Source of the DNA: Pseudomonadota bacterium
GTDB taxonomy: Bacteria; Pseudomonadota; Alphaproteobacteria; Acetobacterales; Acetobacteraceae
Reading direction: 5' to 3'
Assembly (NCBI GenBank): GCA_021845985.1
Contig: JAJZES010000045.1
Location: 62,001-126,000 of the forward strand
DNA length: 64,000 nt
Position numbers and translations under genes: made by a program
The notes under the pieces: generated by a model
Database searches by the model: none
What the model was told of the DNA's origin: nothing
Seen by the model: only the letters and a program-made list of their open reading frames with translations
Shown here: positions 55,569 to 64,000 of the stretch, one piece after another
Numbering within the stretch: position 1 is the first letter of the stretch
How the letters are laid out: each line of letters starts with the position of its first letter

Positions 55569-56420
55569 GTGCGGGTTCTCGTCACCGGCGGGGCCGGGTT
55601 TCTCGGGCGGCAGATCGTCGCCGCGCTGCGCGCGCGCGGCGCCGCCGTCGCCGCCCCGGCGCGCAGCAGCGCCGACCTGCTGCGCCCGGAGGGGCGGCAG
55701 GCCGCAGTGGCGGCGGCACGCGCGCCGACGCTGGTGCATGCCGCCTGGGTGACGCGGCCGGGCGTCTATCGCGACAGCCCGGAAAACCTCGATTGGGTGG
55801 CGGCGACGCTCGATCTCGCCGGCCGCTTTGCCGCCGCCGGCGGGCGCCGTTTCGTGCTGGTCGGCAGTTGCGCCGAATACGACTGGTCGCTGCCGCCGGG
55901 GACGAAATGGACCGAAGAACGGCCATGCCGCCCGGCCACCGTCTATGGCGCCGCCAAGCTGCTGGCCTGGACCATGCTCGCCGGCATGCCGCTCGCCGTC
56001 GCCAATGCGCGGGTGTTCTGGCCGATCGGGCCGCATGAACACGCGGCGCGGCTGCTGCCGTCGATGCTGCGTGCCGTGCGCAGCGCCTGTCCGCTCGACA
56101 TCGGGCCGGCGGCGCTGACCCGCGACCTGCTCGACGTGCGTGACGCCGGCGGCGCCATCGCTGGTCTGGCGCTGTCCGATGCCGAGGGGGTGGTCAATAT
56201 CGGCTCCGGCATCGCGCTGCGGCTGGACCGGCTGGCGGCCGCGGTCGGCGACCCGCAGGCGCGGCTGCTGCGGCTCGGCGCGCGACCGCTGCCGGCAGGC
56301 GAGCCGCTGCACATGGTCGCCGATGCGGCGCGGCTCGGCGCCATCACCGGCATCGCGCCGCGCTACTCCCTTGCCCGCACCATCGCCGACAGCCGCGCCG
56401 TGTCGGCAGCGGCGGCCTGA
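55569..56420 (+). CDS. NAD-dependent epimerase/dehydratase (nucleotide-sugar type)
   Basis: A 283-residue extended SDR. MRVLVTGGAGFLGRQIVAAL holds the G-x2-G-x2-G motif. VLVGSCAEYDWSLPPGTKWT with EERPCRPATVYGAAKLLAWT gives the Y-x3-K catalytic pair. FWPIGPHEHAARLLPSMLRA and RDLLDVRDAGGAIAGLALS are substrate-lobe motifs. It follows the SDR by 68 bases and precedes a sugar-methyltransferase-like gene by 3 bases; together they suggest synthesis of a modified deoxysugar. Confidence 0.85.
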   Translation: MRVLVTGGAGFLGRQIVAALRARGAAVAAPARSSADLLRPEGRQAAVAAARAPTLVHAAWVTRPGVYRDSPENLDWVAATLDLAGRFAAAGGRRFVLVGSCAEYDWSLPPGTKWTEERPCRPATVYGAAKLLAWTMLAGMPLAVANARVFWPIGPHEHAARLLPSMLRAVRSACPLDIGPAALTRDLLDVRDAGGAIAGLALSDAEGVVNIGSGIALRLDRLAAAVGDPQARLLRLGARPLPAGEPLHMVADAARLGAITGIAPRYSLARTIADSRAVSAAAA

Positions 56421-56423
56421 GCC

Positions 56424-57548
56424 ATGACCGAGACCTGCCCGCTCTGCGCCGCGCCGGCGCCGCCGCCGTTCCTGTGGCGCGCCGCGGTGCCGGTGCATCA
56501 GAACCTCACCGCCGCCGATCCACCCGCCGCCCGCGCGCTGCCACAGGGCACCCTAGCGATGGCCGCCTGCACCGCCTGCGGCTTCGTCTTCAACCGAGCA
56601 TTCGACGCCGCCCGGCTGCGCTATGGCGCCGGCTATGACAACGCCCAGGCACATTCGCCGCACTTTGCCGGGTATCTCGATGCACTGGCCGGGCATCTGG
56701 TTCGGCGCGGCGTGCGCGGGCTGCGGGTGGTCGAAGTCGGCTGCGGCCAGGGCGATTTCCTGCGCCGCCTCGCCGCCGCCGGCAATGCCTGCGTCGGTTT
56801 CGACCCCGCCTATGCCGGCCCGCCACAGGCCGGCGGCATCCGCTATGAGCGGCGGCTGTACGGCCCCGACTGCGAGGTGCCGGCCGATGTCGTCGTCTGC
56901 CGCCATGTCATCGAGCATGTCGCCGATCCGGCCGCCCTGCTCGGCGCCATCCGCGCCGCGCTGCGTTCGGCACCCGCGGCGCGGCTGTTCATCGAGACGC
57001 CGTGCGTGCGGGCGATTCTGCGGCGGCGGGTGCTGTGGGACTTCTTTTACGAGCATTGCTCGCTGTTCAGCGCCCGCACGCTGCGCGCCGCCCTGGCCGG
57101 CGCCGGCTTCGCCCCCGGCGCGGTGCGCCACGTCTTTGCCGGCCAGTATCTGCTCGCCGAGGCAATGCCCGGCACCGCCGCGCCGCCGGCCGGCGCCGGC
57201 AGCGTGCCCGACCTAGCGGCGCGCTATGGCCGCGCCGAGCCGGCGCTGCTGGCCGGCTGGCGGCGCCGCCTCGACGCCATGGCGGCCGATGGCGGCGTCG
57301 CGCTGTGGGGCGCCGGCGCCAAGGGTGCCACGCTCGCCGCCCTGGCCGATCCCGACGCCCGCCGCATCGACTGCCTGATCGACGTCAACCCGGCCAAGCA
57401 GGGCCGGTTTCTGCCCGGCACCGCGCATGCCATCCTGCCCCCGGCGGCGCTGGCGGCGCGCCGGGTGCGCCATGTCGTGCTGATGAACGACGCCTATCGG
57501 GCGGAGGTCGGCGCCATGCTGCCCGCCGGCACCAGCCTCGCCGCCTGA
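56424..57548 (+). CDS. SAM-dependent C-methyltransferase, sugar type
   Basis: A 374-residue three-part protein. The N-terminal zinc-binding region has ETCPLCAAPAPPPF and MAACTACGFVFNRAFD. The SAM domain has LRVVEVGCGQGDFLRRLAAA and VVCRHVIEHVADPAALLGAI. The C-terminal domain has GVALWGAGAKGATLAALADP then CLIDVNPAKQGRFLPGTAHA, typical of TylC3-like deoxysugar C-methyltransferases. It probably acts on a keto-deoxysugar nucleotide; the epimerase encoded just upstream fits. The product might feed a surface or flagellar glycan. Confidence 0.82.
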   Translation: MTETCPLCAAPAPPPFLWRAAVPVHQNLTAADPPAARALPQGTLAMAACTACGFVFNRAFDAARLRYGAGYDNAQAHSPHFAGYLDALAGHLVRRGVRGLRVVEVGCGQGDFLRRLAAAGNACVGFDPAYAGPPQAGGIRYERRLYGPDCEVPADVVVCRHVIEHVADPAALLGAIRAALRSAPAARLFIETPCVRAILRRRVLWDFFYEHCSLFSARTLRAALAGAGFAPGAVRHVFAGQYLLAEAMPGTAAPPAGAGSVPDLAARYGRAEPALLAGWRRRLDAMAADGGVALWGAGAKGATLAALADPDARRIDCLIDVNPAKQGRFLPGTAHAILPPAALAARRVRHVVLMNDAYRAEVGAMLPAGTSLAA

Positions 57549-57593
57549 GGCCGGCCCTGCTATCCTGCGGCCCGATCAAATGAGGAGCGCGCC

Positions 57594-58244
57594 ATGGCGC
57601 CACGCCGCATCCTGTGCTTCGGTGATTCCAACACCTGGGGCTTCGTGCCGGTGGCGACCCCACCGTCCACCCGCTATGCGGCGGAGCACCGCTGGCCGAT
57701 CGTGATGCGGCAGGCGCTCGGCGGGGCCGAGGTGATCGAGGAAGGGCTGAACGGCCGCACCACCGACACGCCCGACCCGGCCAATCCGCTGCTCGGCGGC
57801 GCCGGCCTGGACGGCAGCGCCTATCTGCCCGCCTGCCTCGCCAGCCATCTGCCGCTCGATGCCGTCGTCATCATGCTCGGCACCAACGACACCAAGCCGC
57901 ATCTCGGCCGCACACCGGCGCGCATCGCCCAGGGGGCGAAGCGGCTGCTCGACATCGTCCGCACGCTCGATGGCGGCGTCGGCACCTCCTACCCTAATCC
58001 GCATCTGCTGCTGGTGTGCCCGCCGCCGCTCGGCAATTTCAGCGCCGCCTTCGTCGAGATGTTCGCCGGCGCGGTGGAAAAGTCGCGCCTGCTGCCGCCG
58101 CTCTATGAGGCGGCGGCGCGCGCCGCCGGTGCCGCGTTCCTCGACGCCGGGCGATTCATCAGCACCGACGGGATCGACGGGGTGCATCTCTCGGCGGAGA
58201 TGCAGCGCCGGCTCGGCGAGGCGGTGGCGGCGGCGCTGGCCTGA
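57594..58244 (+). CDS. SGNH/GDSL-family hydrolase
   Basis: A 216-residue esterase-like enzyme. RILCFGDSNTWGFVPV holds the nucleophilic serine; EEGLNGRTTDTPDPANP, VVIMLGTNDTKPHLG (block III GxND) and TDGIDGVHLSAEMQRRLGEA (block V D-x2-H) complete the SGNH set. The style matches arylesterases/acetyl esterases of the SGNH class. TGAGGAG lies upstream of the ATG. It converges with the RND efflux operon. The substrate is unknown. Confidence 0.9.
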   Translation: MAPRRILCFGDSNTWGFVPVATPPSTRYAAEHRWPIVMRQALGGAEVIEEGLNGRTTDTPDPANPLLGGAGLDGSAYLPACLASHLPLDAVVIMLGTNDTKPHLGRTPARIAQGAKRLLDIVRTLDGGVGTSYPNPHLLLVCPPPLGNFSAAFVEMFAGAVEKSRLLPPLYEAAARAAGAAFLDAGRFISTDGIDGVHLSAEMQRRLGEAVAAALA

Positions 58245-58290
58245 GCCGCGCGGCGGCGGCGGCCATGGGACGGGATGGGAGACGGGGCAG

Positions 58291-61200
58291 CTACTCCGCC
58301 TCCACGTGCCGCGAATGGTCGGCGGCGACCACCAGATAGACCGCCGGGACGACGAACAGCGTAAACAGCGTGCCGATGGCAAGCCCGGTCGCGATCACCA
58401 GCCCCATGTTGAAGCGCGACGCGGCGCCGGCGCCGCTGGCGGTGATCAGCGGCACCACGCCGAGCACCATCGCCGCCGTGGTCATCAGGATCGGCCGCAG
58501 ACGGATGCCGGCGGCGGCGATGATCGCCTCCAGCTTCGTCGCCCCGTCGCGCTGGCGCGCATTGGCGACCTCGACGATCAGGATGCCGTGCTTGCTGACC
58601 AAGCCCATCAGCGTGACCAGCGCGATCTCTGAATAGATGTTCAGGCTGGCGCCGTAGATGAAGCCGGTGTTGATGAACACCAGGGCCCCGGCAATCGACA
58701 TCGGGATCGACACCAGGATGATCAGCGGGTCGCGGAAGCTCTCAAACAGCGCCGCCAGCGACAGGAAAATGATGATCAGCGCCAGCGCGAACGTGGTCAG
58801 GATGCCGCTCGATTCCTGCACATATTGCCGCAACTGCCCACCGTAATCGACGCTGACCTCCGGCGGCAGCGTGTCTACGGCGAGTTTTTGCAGATAGGCC
58901 AGTGCGTCGGCCTGCGCCACGCCCGGCGCCGCCACCCCGGCGATGGTCGCCGAGCCGATCTGCTGAAAATGGTTGATCGTCTCTGGCACTGTCACGTCCT
59001 TCAGCGCCGCCACCGCCGACAGCGGCACCGGGATGCCGCCGATCGCCGCCACCTGATAGCCCAGCACCTGCGACACGTTGAGCCGCGAGCGCTGCTGCAC
59101 CTGCGGGATCACCTTGTAGGAGCGCGACCCAAGATCGAAGTAGTTGACATAGCCGCCGCCGAGCATGGCGCCCATCGTGCCGCCAACCTGGGTCATGCTC
59201 AGCCCGAGCATCGCCGCCTTGTCGCGGTCGATGACGAGATTGCTCTGTGGCTGATCGAGCTTGAGGTCGCTGTCGAGGAACATGAACAGCCCGCTCTTGA
59301 CCGCATCGGCGAGAAAGGCGCGCGACTCGGTATAGAGCAACGAGGTCGGCTGCGTCGATTTCAGCACGAACTGCACCGGCAATCCCTGCGCCCCCGGCAG
59401 GGCCGGCGGCTGGAAGGCGACGATGCGCTGGCCGGCGACGTGGCTCACCTGGTTCTGCAGCATGCGCTGGATCGTCGTGCCGTCGCGCTTGCGCTCGTCC
59501 CAAGGTTTCAGCGTCAGTCCGGCGAGCGACAGCGACGGGCTTTCGATGCGGAAGGTCTGATCGCCCTCCGGCACCTTCTGCAGGATCTTCTCCATCTCCT
59601 CGCCGTAAAGCTGCTTTTGCTGCAGCGTCGCGGTCGGCGCCGAAGTCGATTGCAGGATGATCACGCCCTGATCCTCCTGCGGCGCCAGCTCGGTGTCGGA
59701 ACTGGTATAGAGGAAGAAGATGCTGACCAGCACCAGGGCGGCGAAGCTCAGCGTCACCGAACGGGTGCGCAGGCTGCCGCGCAGCATCCGTTCGTAGCGC
59801 CGCTGCACCCGCCCGAAGCTGCGGTCGAGCAGGCTGACCAGTTTGTCCTGCCAGTTGCCGGCGCCGACCGGCGCGCGCAGCAGCTTGGCGCACATCATCG
59901 GCGACAGGGTCAGTGCGATGATCGCCGAGACGGTGACGGCGCCGACCAGGGTGAAGGCGAACTCGGTGAACAGCGCGCCGGTCAGCCCGCCCTGAAAGCC
60001 GATCGGCACATAGACCGCGACCAGCACCACCGTCATCGCCACGATCGGGCCGCCCAGCTCGCGCGCCGCGCGCAGCGCCGCCTGGGTCGGCGACAAACCC
60101 TCCTCGATATGCCGGTTGACGCTTTCGACGACGATGATCGCATCATCGACGACAAGGCCGATCGCCAGCACCAGCGCCAGCAGCGTCAGCAGATTGATCG
60201 AGAAGCCGAAGATCAGCATGGCGGCGAAAGTGCCGACCAGCGACAGCGGGATGGTGACCACCGGGATCACCACCGAACGCGGTGAGCCGAGGAAGGCGAA
60301 CACCACCAGCGTGACGATGCCGAGCGCCTCGGCCAGCGAGCGCTCGACCTCGGCGATCGAGCTGTTGACGAATTTGGTGCTGTCGTAGATCACCGCGCTG
60401 TTGATGCCGGAGGGCAGTTGCGACTGGATGTCGGGCAGCGCCGCACGGACATTGTCGATCACGCTCAGCAGATTGGCCGAGGGCACGGTCTGGATGCCGA
60501 TATAGACGCCGCGCCGCCCGTTGAACGACACGCTGGATTCGTAGTCGTCGGCGCCGAGCGTGACATGGGCGATGTCGCTCAGTCGGACGATGCCGCCATT
60601 GACCTGTTTGACGACGAGGTTGCGGAACTGCGCCAGCGTGGTCAGGTTGGTCGTCGCCGACAGGTTGATCTGGATCATCTGGCCCTTGGTGTTGCCAAGG
60701 CCGGAGATCACGTCGTTGCCGGCGAGTGCGGTGCTGACATCGGCGGCGGTGATGCCGTAGGCGGCGAGCTTGTCGGGCTCCAGCCAGGCGCGCAGCGCGA
60801 AGTTCTGGCCGCCGAGGATTTCCGCCGTCTGCACACCCTGCACCGATTGCAGCCGCGGCTGCACGTTGCGCACCAGATAATCGGTGACCTGGTTCGGTCC
60901 GAGCACGTCGCTGCCGAAACCGATGATGATGGCGTCGAGCGACTGGCCGACCTTGACCGACAGCGTCGGCAGCTGCGAGGCCGATGGCAACTGATTGGTG
61001 ACCGAGTTGATCTTGGCGCTGATCTCGGTCATCGCCCGGTCGGGATCGTAGTTCAGGATCAGATTGGCGGTGATGATCGAGACGCCGCTCTGGCTCACCG
61101 AGGTCATGTAGTCGATGCCGTTGGCCTGGGCGATGGCGTTTTCCAGCGGCGTGGTGATGAAGCCGGCGACGGTGGCGGCGTCGGCGCCGTAATAGGCGGT

Positions 61201-61344
61201 GGTGATGGTCACCACGGCGTTTTCGGTTTTCGGATATTCCAGCACCGGCAGCGAATAAAAGGCGCGCACGCCGACCACCAGGATCATCAGGCTGATCACG
61301 CTGGCCAGCACCGGGCGGCGGATGAAGATGTCGGTGAAGCTCAT
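58291..61344 (-). CDS. RND efflux pump permease (HAE1 family)
   Basis: A 1017-residue proton-driven exporter of usual length. It starts MSFTDIFIRRPVLASVISLM. VLAIGLVVDDAIIVVESVNR holds the paired aspartates of helix 4. FEFRDPLIILVSIP-like region (ALFESFRDPLIILVSIPMSI), TLMGLVSKHGILIVEVANAR and RLRPILMTTAAMVLGVVPLI are second-half motifs. It forms the inner-membrane part of a tripartite drug or metabolite pump with the adaptor and outer-membrane channel encoded upstream on the same strand. No local regulator gene is seen, and the operon head is outside the window. Confidence 0.94.
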   Translation of the reverse strand: MSFTDIFIRRPVLASVISLMILVVGVRAFYSLPVLEYPKTENAVVTITTAYYGADAATVAGFITTPLENAIAQANGIDYMTSVSQSGVSIITANLILNYDPDRAMTEISAKINSVTNQLPSASQLPTLSVKVGQSLDAIIIGFGSDVLGPNQVTDYLVRNVQPRLQSVQGVQTAEILGGQNFALRAWLEPDKLAAYGITAADVSTALAGNDVISGLGNTKGQMIQINLSATTNLTTLAQFRNLVVKQVNGGIVRLSDIAHVTLGADDYESSVSFNGRRGVYIGIQTVPSANLLSVIDNVRAALPDIQSQLPSGINSAVIYDSTKFVNSSIAEVERSLAEALGIVTLVVFAFLGSPRSVVIPVVTIPLSLVGTFAAMLIFGFSINLLTLLALVLAIGLVVDDAIIVVESVNRHIEEGLSPTQAALRAARELGGPIVAMTVVLVAVYVPIGFQGGLTGALFTEFAFTLVGAVTVSAIIALTLSPMMCAKLLRAPVGAGNWQDKLVSLLDRSFGRVQRRYERMLRGSLRTRSVTLSFAALVLVSIFFLYTSSDTELAPQEDQGVIILQSTSAPTATLQQKQLYGEEMEKILQKVPEGDQTFRIESPSLSLAGLTLKPWDERKRDGTTIQRMLQNQVSHVAGQRIVAFQPPALPGAQGLPVQFVLKSTQPTSLLYTESRAFLADAVKSGLFMFLDSDLKLDQPQSNLVIDRDKAAMLGLSMTQVGGTMGAMLGGGYVNYFDLGSRSYKVIPQVQQRSRLNVSQVLGYQVAAIGGIPVPLSAVAALKDVTVPETINHFQQIGSATIAGVAAPGVAQADALAYLQKLAVDTLPPEVSVDYGGQLRQYVQESSGILTTFALALIIIFLSLAALFESFRDPLIILVSIPMSIAGALVFINTGFIYGASLNIYSEIALVTLMGLVSKHGILIVEVANARQRDGATKLEAIIAAAGIRLRPILMTTAAMVLGVVPLITASGAGAASRFNMGLVIATGLAIGTLFTLFVVPAVYLVVAADHSRHVEAE

Positions 61345-61354
61345 CGGCCGCGCC

Positions 61355-62533
61355 TTATTGATCGGCCGGCGCCGGCGCCGCGTCGTTGGTCGGCACCAAG
61401 CTGTTGTTGATCAGCACCTGGGCGTTGTTGCGCAGCTTGATCTGCCCCGCGGTCACCACCTGATCACCGGCGGCGATGCCCTTGAGGATCGCCACCTGAT
61501 CGCCGCGCGTCTCGCCGGCGGTGACGAAACGCTGTCGCGCCACCAGCTTTGGCTTGCCATCCGTCCCGCTGCCGTCCTGCTCGACCACGAACACGACGCT
61601 GCCATAGGGATTGTAGGCAACCGCGGTCTGCGGGATCGTCACCCGCTGGCTCTGCGCGCCGGCCGCAAGGGTGACGGAGACGAACATGCCGGGCAGCAGC
61701 GCGTCGTCGGCGTTGTGCAGGCTGGCGCGCACCTGCACCATCCGGCTCGCCGAATCGATCTTCGGATTGATCGCCGTGACGATGCCGGGAAAGCTGCGGC
61801 CGGGGGCGCTGTCGGACTCCACCACCACGCTCTGGCCCGGCGCGATGCTGTCGGTGTTCTGCTGCGGCAGGAAGAAATCGACGAAGATCGGATCGAGCGC
61901 CTGCAGGGTGACGATGGCGGTGCCGGCGGCGAGATACTGGCCGCGATCGACCTGGCGCACGCCAAGGCGGCCGGCAAACGGTGCGCGCACCAGCTTTTCC
62001 GCCATCAGCGCCTGCTGTGCGCCGACCTGCGCCTGCGCCGCCTTGAGATTGGCGGCGTCGGTATCGACCACCGATTGCGCCACACCCTGCGCCGCGAGCT
62101 GGCGCACATCGCGGTGCAGGGTGACGCCGGCAAGGTCGGCCGCGGCCTGAAGCTGCGCCAGTCTGGCGTCGTCATCGTTCGGCCGCAGCCGCAGCAGCAG
62201 CGCGCCGGCGGCCACGTCCTGTCCCGAATCAAAGTGAATCTCGTCGACGATGCCGGCGATCTCGGCGGCGATGTCGGTGCCGCTGGAGGCGCGCAGCGTC
62301 CCGGTGGCATGCAGTTGCGGCTGCCATGGCTGCGTCGTCGCCGTGGCGGTGGCGATCGTCGGCACCTGGGAGGTGATCTGATGCACCACCTGGGTCAGAA
62401 TCCTGGTCTTGAAGCGGTGGAACGCGATCAGCCCGACGGCGAGCAGCCCCATCACGACCAGCATGACCAGCATGCGCAGCCACGTCCGCGGCCGTCGCGG
62501 CCGGACGCTGGTGACCGAGGCGCTGTCGTTCAT
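61355..62533 (-). CDS. RND efflux periplasmic adaptor (membrane fusion protein)
   Basis: A 392-residue protein with an N-terminal anchor (RTWLRMLVMLVVMGLLAVGL). HATGTLRASSGTDIAAEIAG and VDEIHFDSGQDVAAGALLLR are the lipoyl-like half motifs. A helical hairpin spans about residues 115-160. VRAPFAGRLGVRQVDRGQYL is the second half motif. Beta-barrel and membrane-proximal parts follow. It links permease and outer-membrane channel. ATG 62533 overlaps the end of the channel gene by four bases. Confidence 0.93.
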   Translation of the reverse strand: MNDSASVTSVRPRRPRTWLRMLVMLVVMGLLAVGLIAFHRFKTRILTQVVHQITSQVPTIATATATTQPWQPQLHATGTLRASSGTDIAAEIAGIVDEIHFDSGQDVAAGALLLRLRPNDDDARLAQLQAAADLAGVTLHRDVRQLAAQGVAQSVVDTDAANLKAAQAQVGAQQALMAEKLVRAPFAGRLGVRQVDRGQYLAAGTAIVTLQALDPIFVDFFLPQQNTDSIAPGQSVVVESDSAPGRSFPGIVTAINPKIDSASRMVQVRASLHNADDALLPGMFVSVTLAAGAQSQRVTIPQTAVAYNPYGSVVFVVEQDGSGTDGKPKLVARQRFVTAGETRGDQVAILKGIAAGDQVVTAGQIKLRNNAQVLINNSLVPTNDAAPAPADQ

Positions 62534-64000
62534 GGCAGTATCCCGCAGCAATCGACGATGTCGGCGTTGACGTCGTGACGGTTCCACCAGCCGCCGCCAA
62601 GCGCCTGGAACAGCGCGACGGTGTCGGAGAACCGGATCGCCTGCGCCGCGACCAGCAGCAGGCGTGCATTCTGGAACGTCTGCTCGGCGGCGAGCAGCGA
62701 CAAATAGCTGCCGGCGCCGGCGCTGAACTGCGCCCGCGCCACCTCCAGGCTTTCCGCCGCAGTGCGCTCCGACAGCAACTGGGCGTGCAGCGCCTGCGCG
62801 TCCTGATCGAGCGACACCAGCGCGTTGGCGACATCCTTGAACGCCGTGTTGACGGTGCTGCTGTACTGGGCGGCGGCGACCTGCACCGTGGCCATCGCGG
62901 CGCGGCGGCGGTGCAGCAGCGTGCCGCCCTCGAACACCGGCTGAGCAATCGCCTGCGCCAGACTCCACACCAGCCCGGTCGGCGTGAACAGCAGCGGCAG
63001 CGTCGTGCCCTCATAGCCATAGCCGGCGGTCAGCGAGACATTCGGCAGCATGTTGGCGGTGGCGATGCCGACGCCGGCGGTGGCCGAATGCAGCAGCGCC
63101 TCATAGGCGCGGATGTCCGGCCGCTGCTCGACCAGTTTGGAGGGCAGCGACAGCGGCAGTTCCTCCGGCAGATTGAGCGAGGCGAAGGTCACCGGTGCGT
63201 CGGTGAACTGCGCCGGCTGGGCGCCGAGATAGACGGCAAGCTGATTGCGCGTCTGTTCAAGCTGCTTGATCAGCGGCGGCAGCGTCGCCTCGGCGGCGGC
63301 CAGGCTCGATTGCTGCTGCAGCACGTCGGCGCGGCTGATCCCGCCCAGCTCGAAGCGGCGCTGCGACACGTCGAGTTCCTGGCGATACAGCCGCAGGATC
63401 TCCCGCGTCGCGTCGATCTGCGCCTGCGTCGCCGCCTCGCTGATCGCGGCGTTGACGACGTTGGCGGCGAGGGTCAGATAGGTTGCTTCGAGTTCGAACC
63501 GCTCATACTCGGCCTGCGCATCCAGTTGCTCGACCTGCCGACGGATGCCGCCGAACACGTCGAGCGTGTAGGAAACGTTGAGCGACGCCGAATCGAGGCT
63601 GAACAGTGCCGAGCCGTTGCCGAGGCCGAACGCGGCCAGCGACACTTGCTGGCGGGTATGGCTGAAGCCGCCCGAGATGCTGGGAAAAAGCGCGCCCTGC
63701 CCGGCCCGGGTGTTTTCCCGCGCCACCCGCAGCGTCGCCTCGGCGGCGGCGAGGTCGGGGTTGGCGCGGATGGCACGGGCGACGAGGTCGGTGATCTGCG
63801 GTGAGCGGAACAGGCTCCACCACTCGCCGGGCAGGTCGCGGCCGGCGACGAGGTGCTGCGCCGCGCCGCCCTTGATGTCGGCGGTCTCGGTCGTCTGCGG
63901 CGCCGGGGTGCGGGTAAAGCCATCCGCTGTCGGCGGCGCCGGACGCGCAAAGTCCGGGCCGACGGCGCAGCCCGCCAGCAGCAGAACCGCGGCGGCGGCG
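62530..64000 (-). CDS. Outer-membrane efflux lipoprotein, NodT/OprM type (partial N-terminus)
   Basis: The gene runs off the right edge; about 490 codons are present. Near the edge the translation reads AVLLLAGCAVGPDF, a lipobox with the lipidated cysteine, so only a few signal-peptide residues are missing. WWSLFRSPQITDLVARAIRA then NPDLAAAEATLRVARENTRA is the standard NodT start. Two OEP repeats follow (LDVSQRRFELGGISRADVLQ and VARAQFSAGAGSYLSLLAAE). It forms the exit channel of the RND pump, and its position makes it the first of the three pump genes seen here. Confidence 0.92.
   Translation of the reverse strand, partial: AAAAVLLLAGCAVGPDFARPAPPTADGFTRTPAPQTTETADIKGGAAQHLVAGRDLPGEWWSLFRSPQITDLVARAIRANPDLAAAEATLRVARENTRAGQGALFPSISGGFSHTRQQVSLAAFGLGNGSALFSLDSASLNVSYTLDVFGGIRRQVEQLDAQAEYERFELEATYLTLAANVVNAAISEAATQAQIDATREILRLYRQELDVSQRRFELGGISRADVLQQQSSLAAAEATLPPLIKQLEQTRNQLAVYLGAQPAQFTDAPVTFASLNLPEELPLSLPSKLVEQRPDIRAYEALLHSATAGVGIATANMLPNVSLTAGYGYEGTTLPLLFTPTGLVWSLAQAIAQPVFEGGTLLHRRRAAMATVQVAAAQYSSTVNTAFKDVANALVSLDQDAQALHAQLLSERTAAESLEVARAQFSAGAGSYLSLLAAEQTFQNARLLLVAAQAIRFSDTVALFQALGGGWWNRHDVNADIVDCCGILP

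Overview
The window is about 70% GC, with tightly packed, often overlapping genes (ATGA and TGATG junctions). It encodes FlbT/FlaF, FlbD, a DUF1217 flagellar protein, UPF0280 and DUF1185 proteins, and several branched-chain-type ABC importers. This points to a free-living, flagellated alphaproteobacterium; an Acetobacteraceae/Rhodospirillales-like lineage is my guess from gene content and style, not from a marker gene. I saw no rRNA, tRNA, CRISPR array, insertion sequence or phage gene. No gap between genes exceeds 300 bases.

Bases 1-6848 hold the end of a branched-chain-type ABC importer (LivM tail plus binding protein). Convergent to it is a four-gene acyl-CoA operon: CoA ligase, thiolase, and large and small acyl-CoA dehydrogenase subunits. 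Its gene order resembles the pimelate (pimABCD) operon.

Bases 7042-33266 are a large flagellar region with two divergent arms. The leftward arm runs flgE, flgK, flgL, flagellin, flbT, flaF, a DUF1217 gene, a TPR-methyltransferase, a TPR-GT41 glycosyltransferase (FlmG-like) and a GT2 glycosyltransferase. It therefore builds hook, junction and filament, and probably modifies the filament. The rightward arm runs fliK, flgD, fliF, fliG, fliH, fliN, flbD, flhA, flhF, flhG, then an MBOAT/AlgX-like O-acetylation pair and an EAL phosphodiesterase. Good sigma-54 (-24/-12) promoter matches face outward before flgE and fliK, consistent with the sigma-54 activator FlbD encoded in the same locus.

Bases 33289-38443 hold adenine deaminase and two tandem secreted type-B carboxylesterases. 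Bases 38606-50407 are one co-directional catabolic cluster: a molybdenum hydroxylase (FAD subunit plus a fused 2Fe-2S/Mo subunit), a 6-hydroxynicotinate-reductase-like protein, a UPF0280 (ApbE-related) protein, a DUF1185 protein, a DUF1345 membrane protein, and an ABC importer with a fused LivH-LivM permease. I read this as uptake and reductive breakdown of an N-heterocyclic or related compound. It is the best candidate here for an incompletely described system.

Bases 50481-64000 hold an MFS transporter, then nagZ, a site-2 protease gene, scpA and scpB (envelope recycling and chromosome segregation). These are followed by a short-chain dehydrogenase, a sugar epimerase/C-methyltransferase pair, an SGNH hydrolase, and a leftward RND efflux operon whose outer-membrane gene runs off the window edge.
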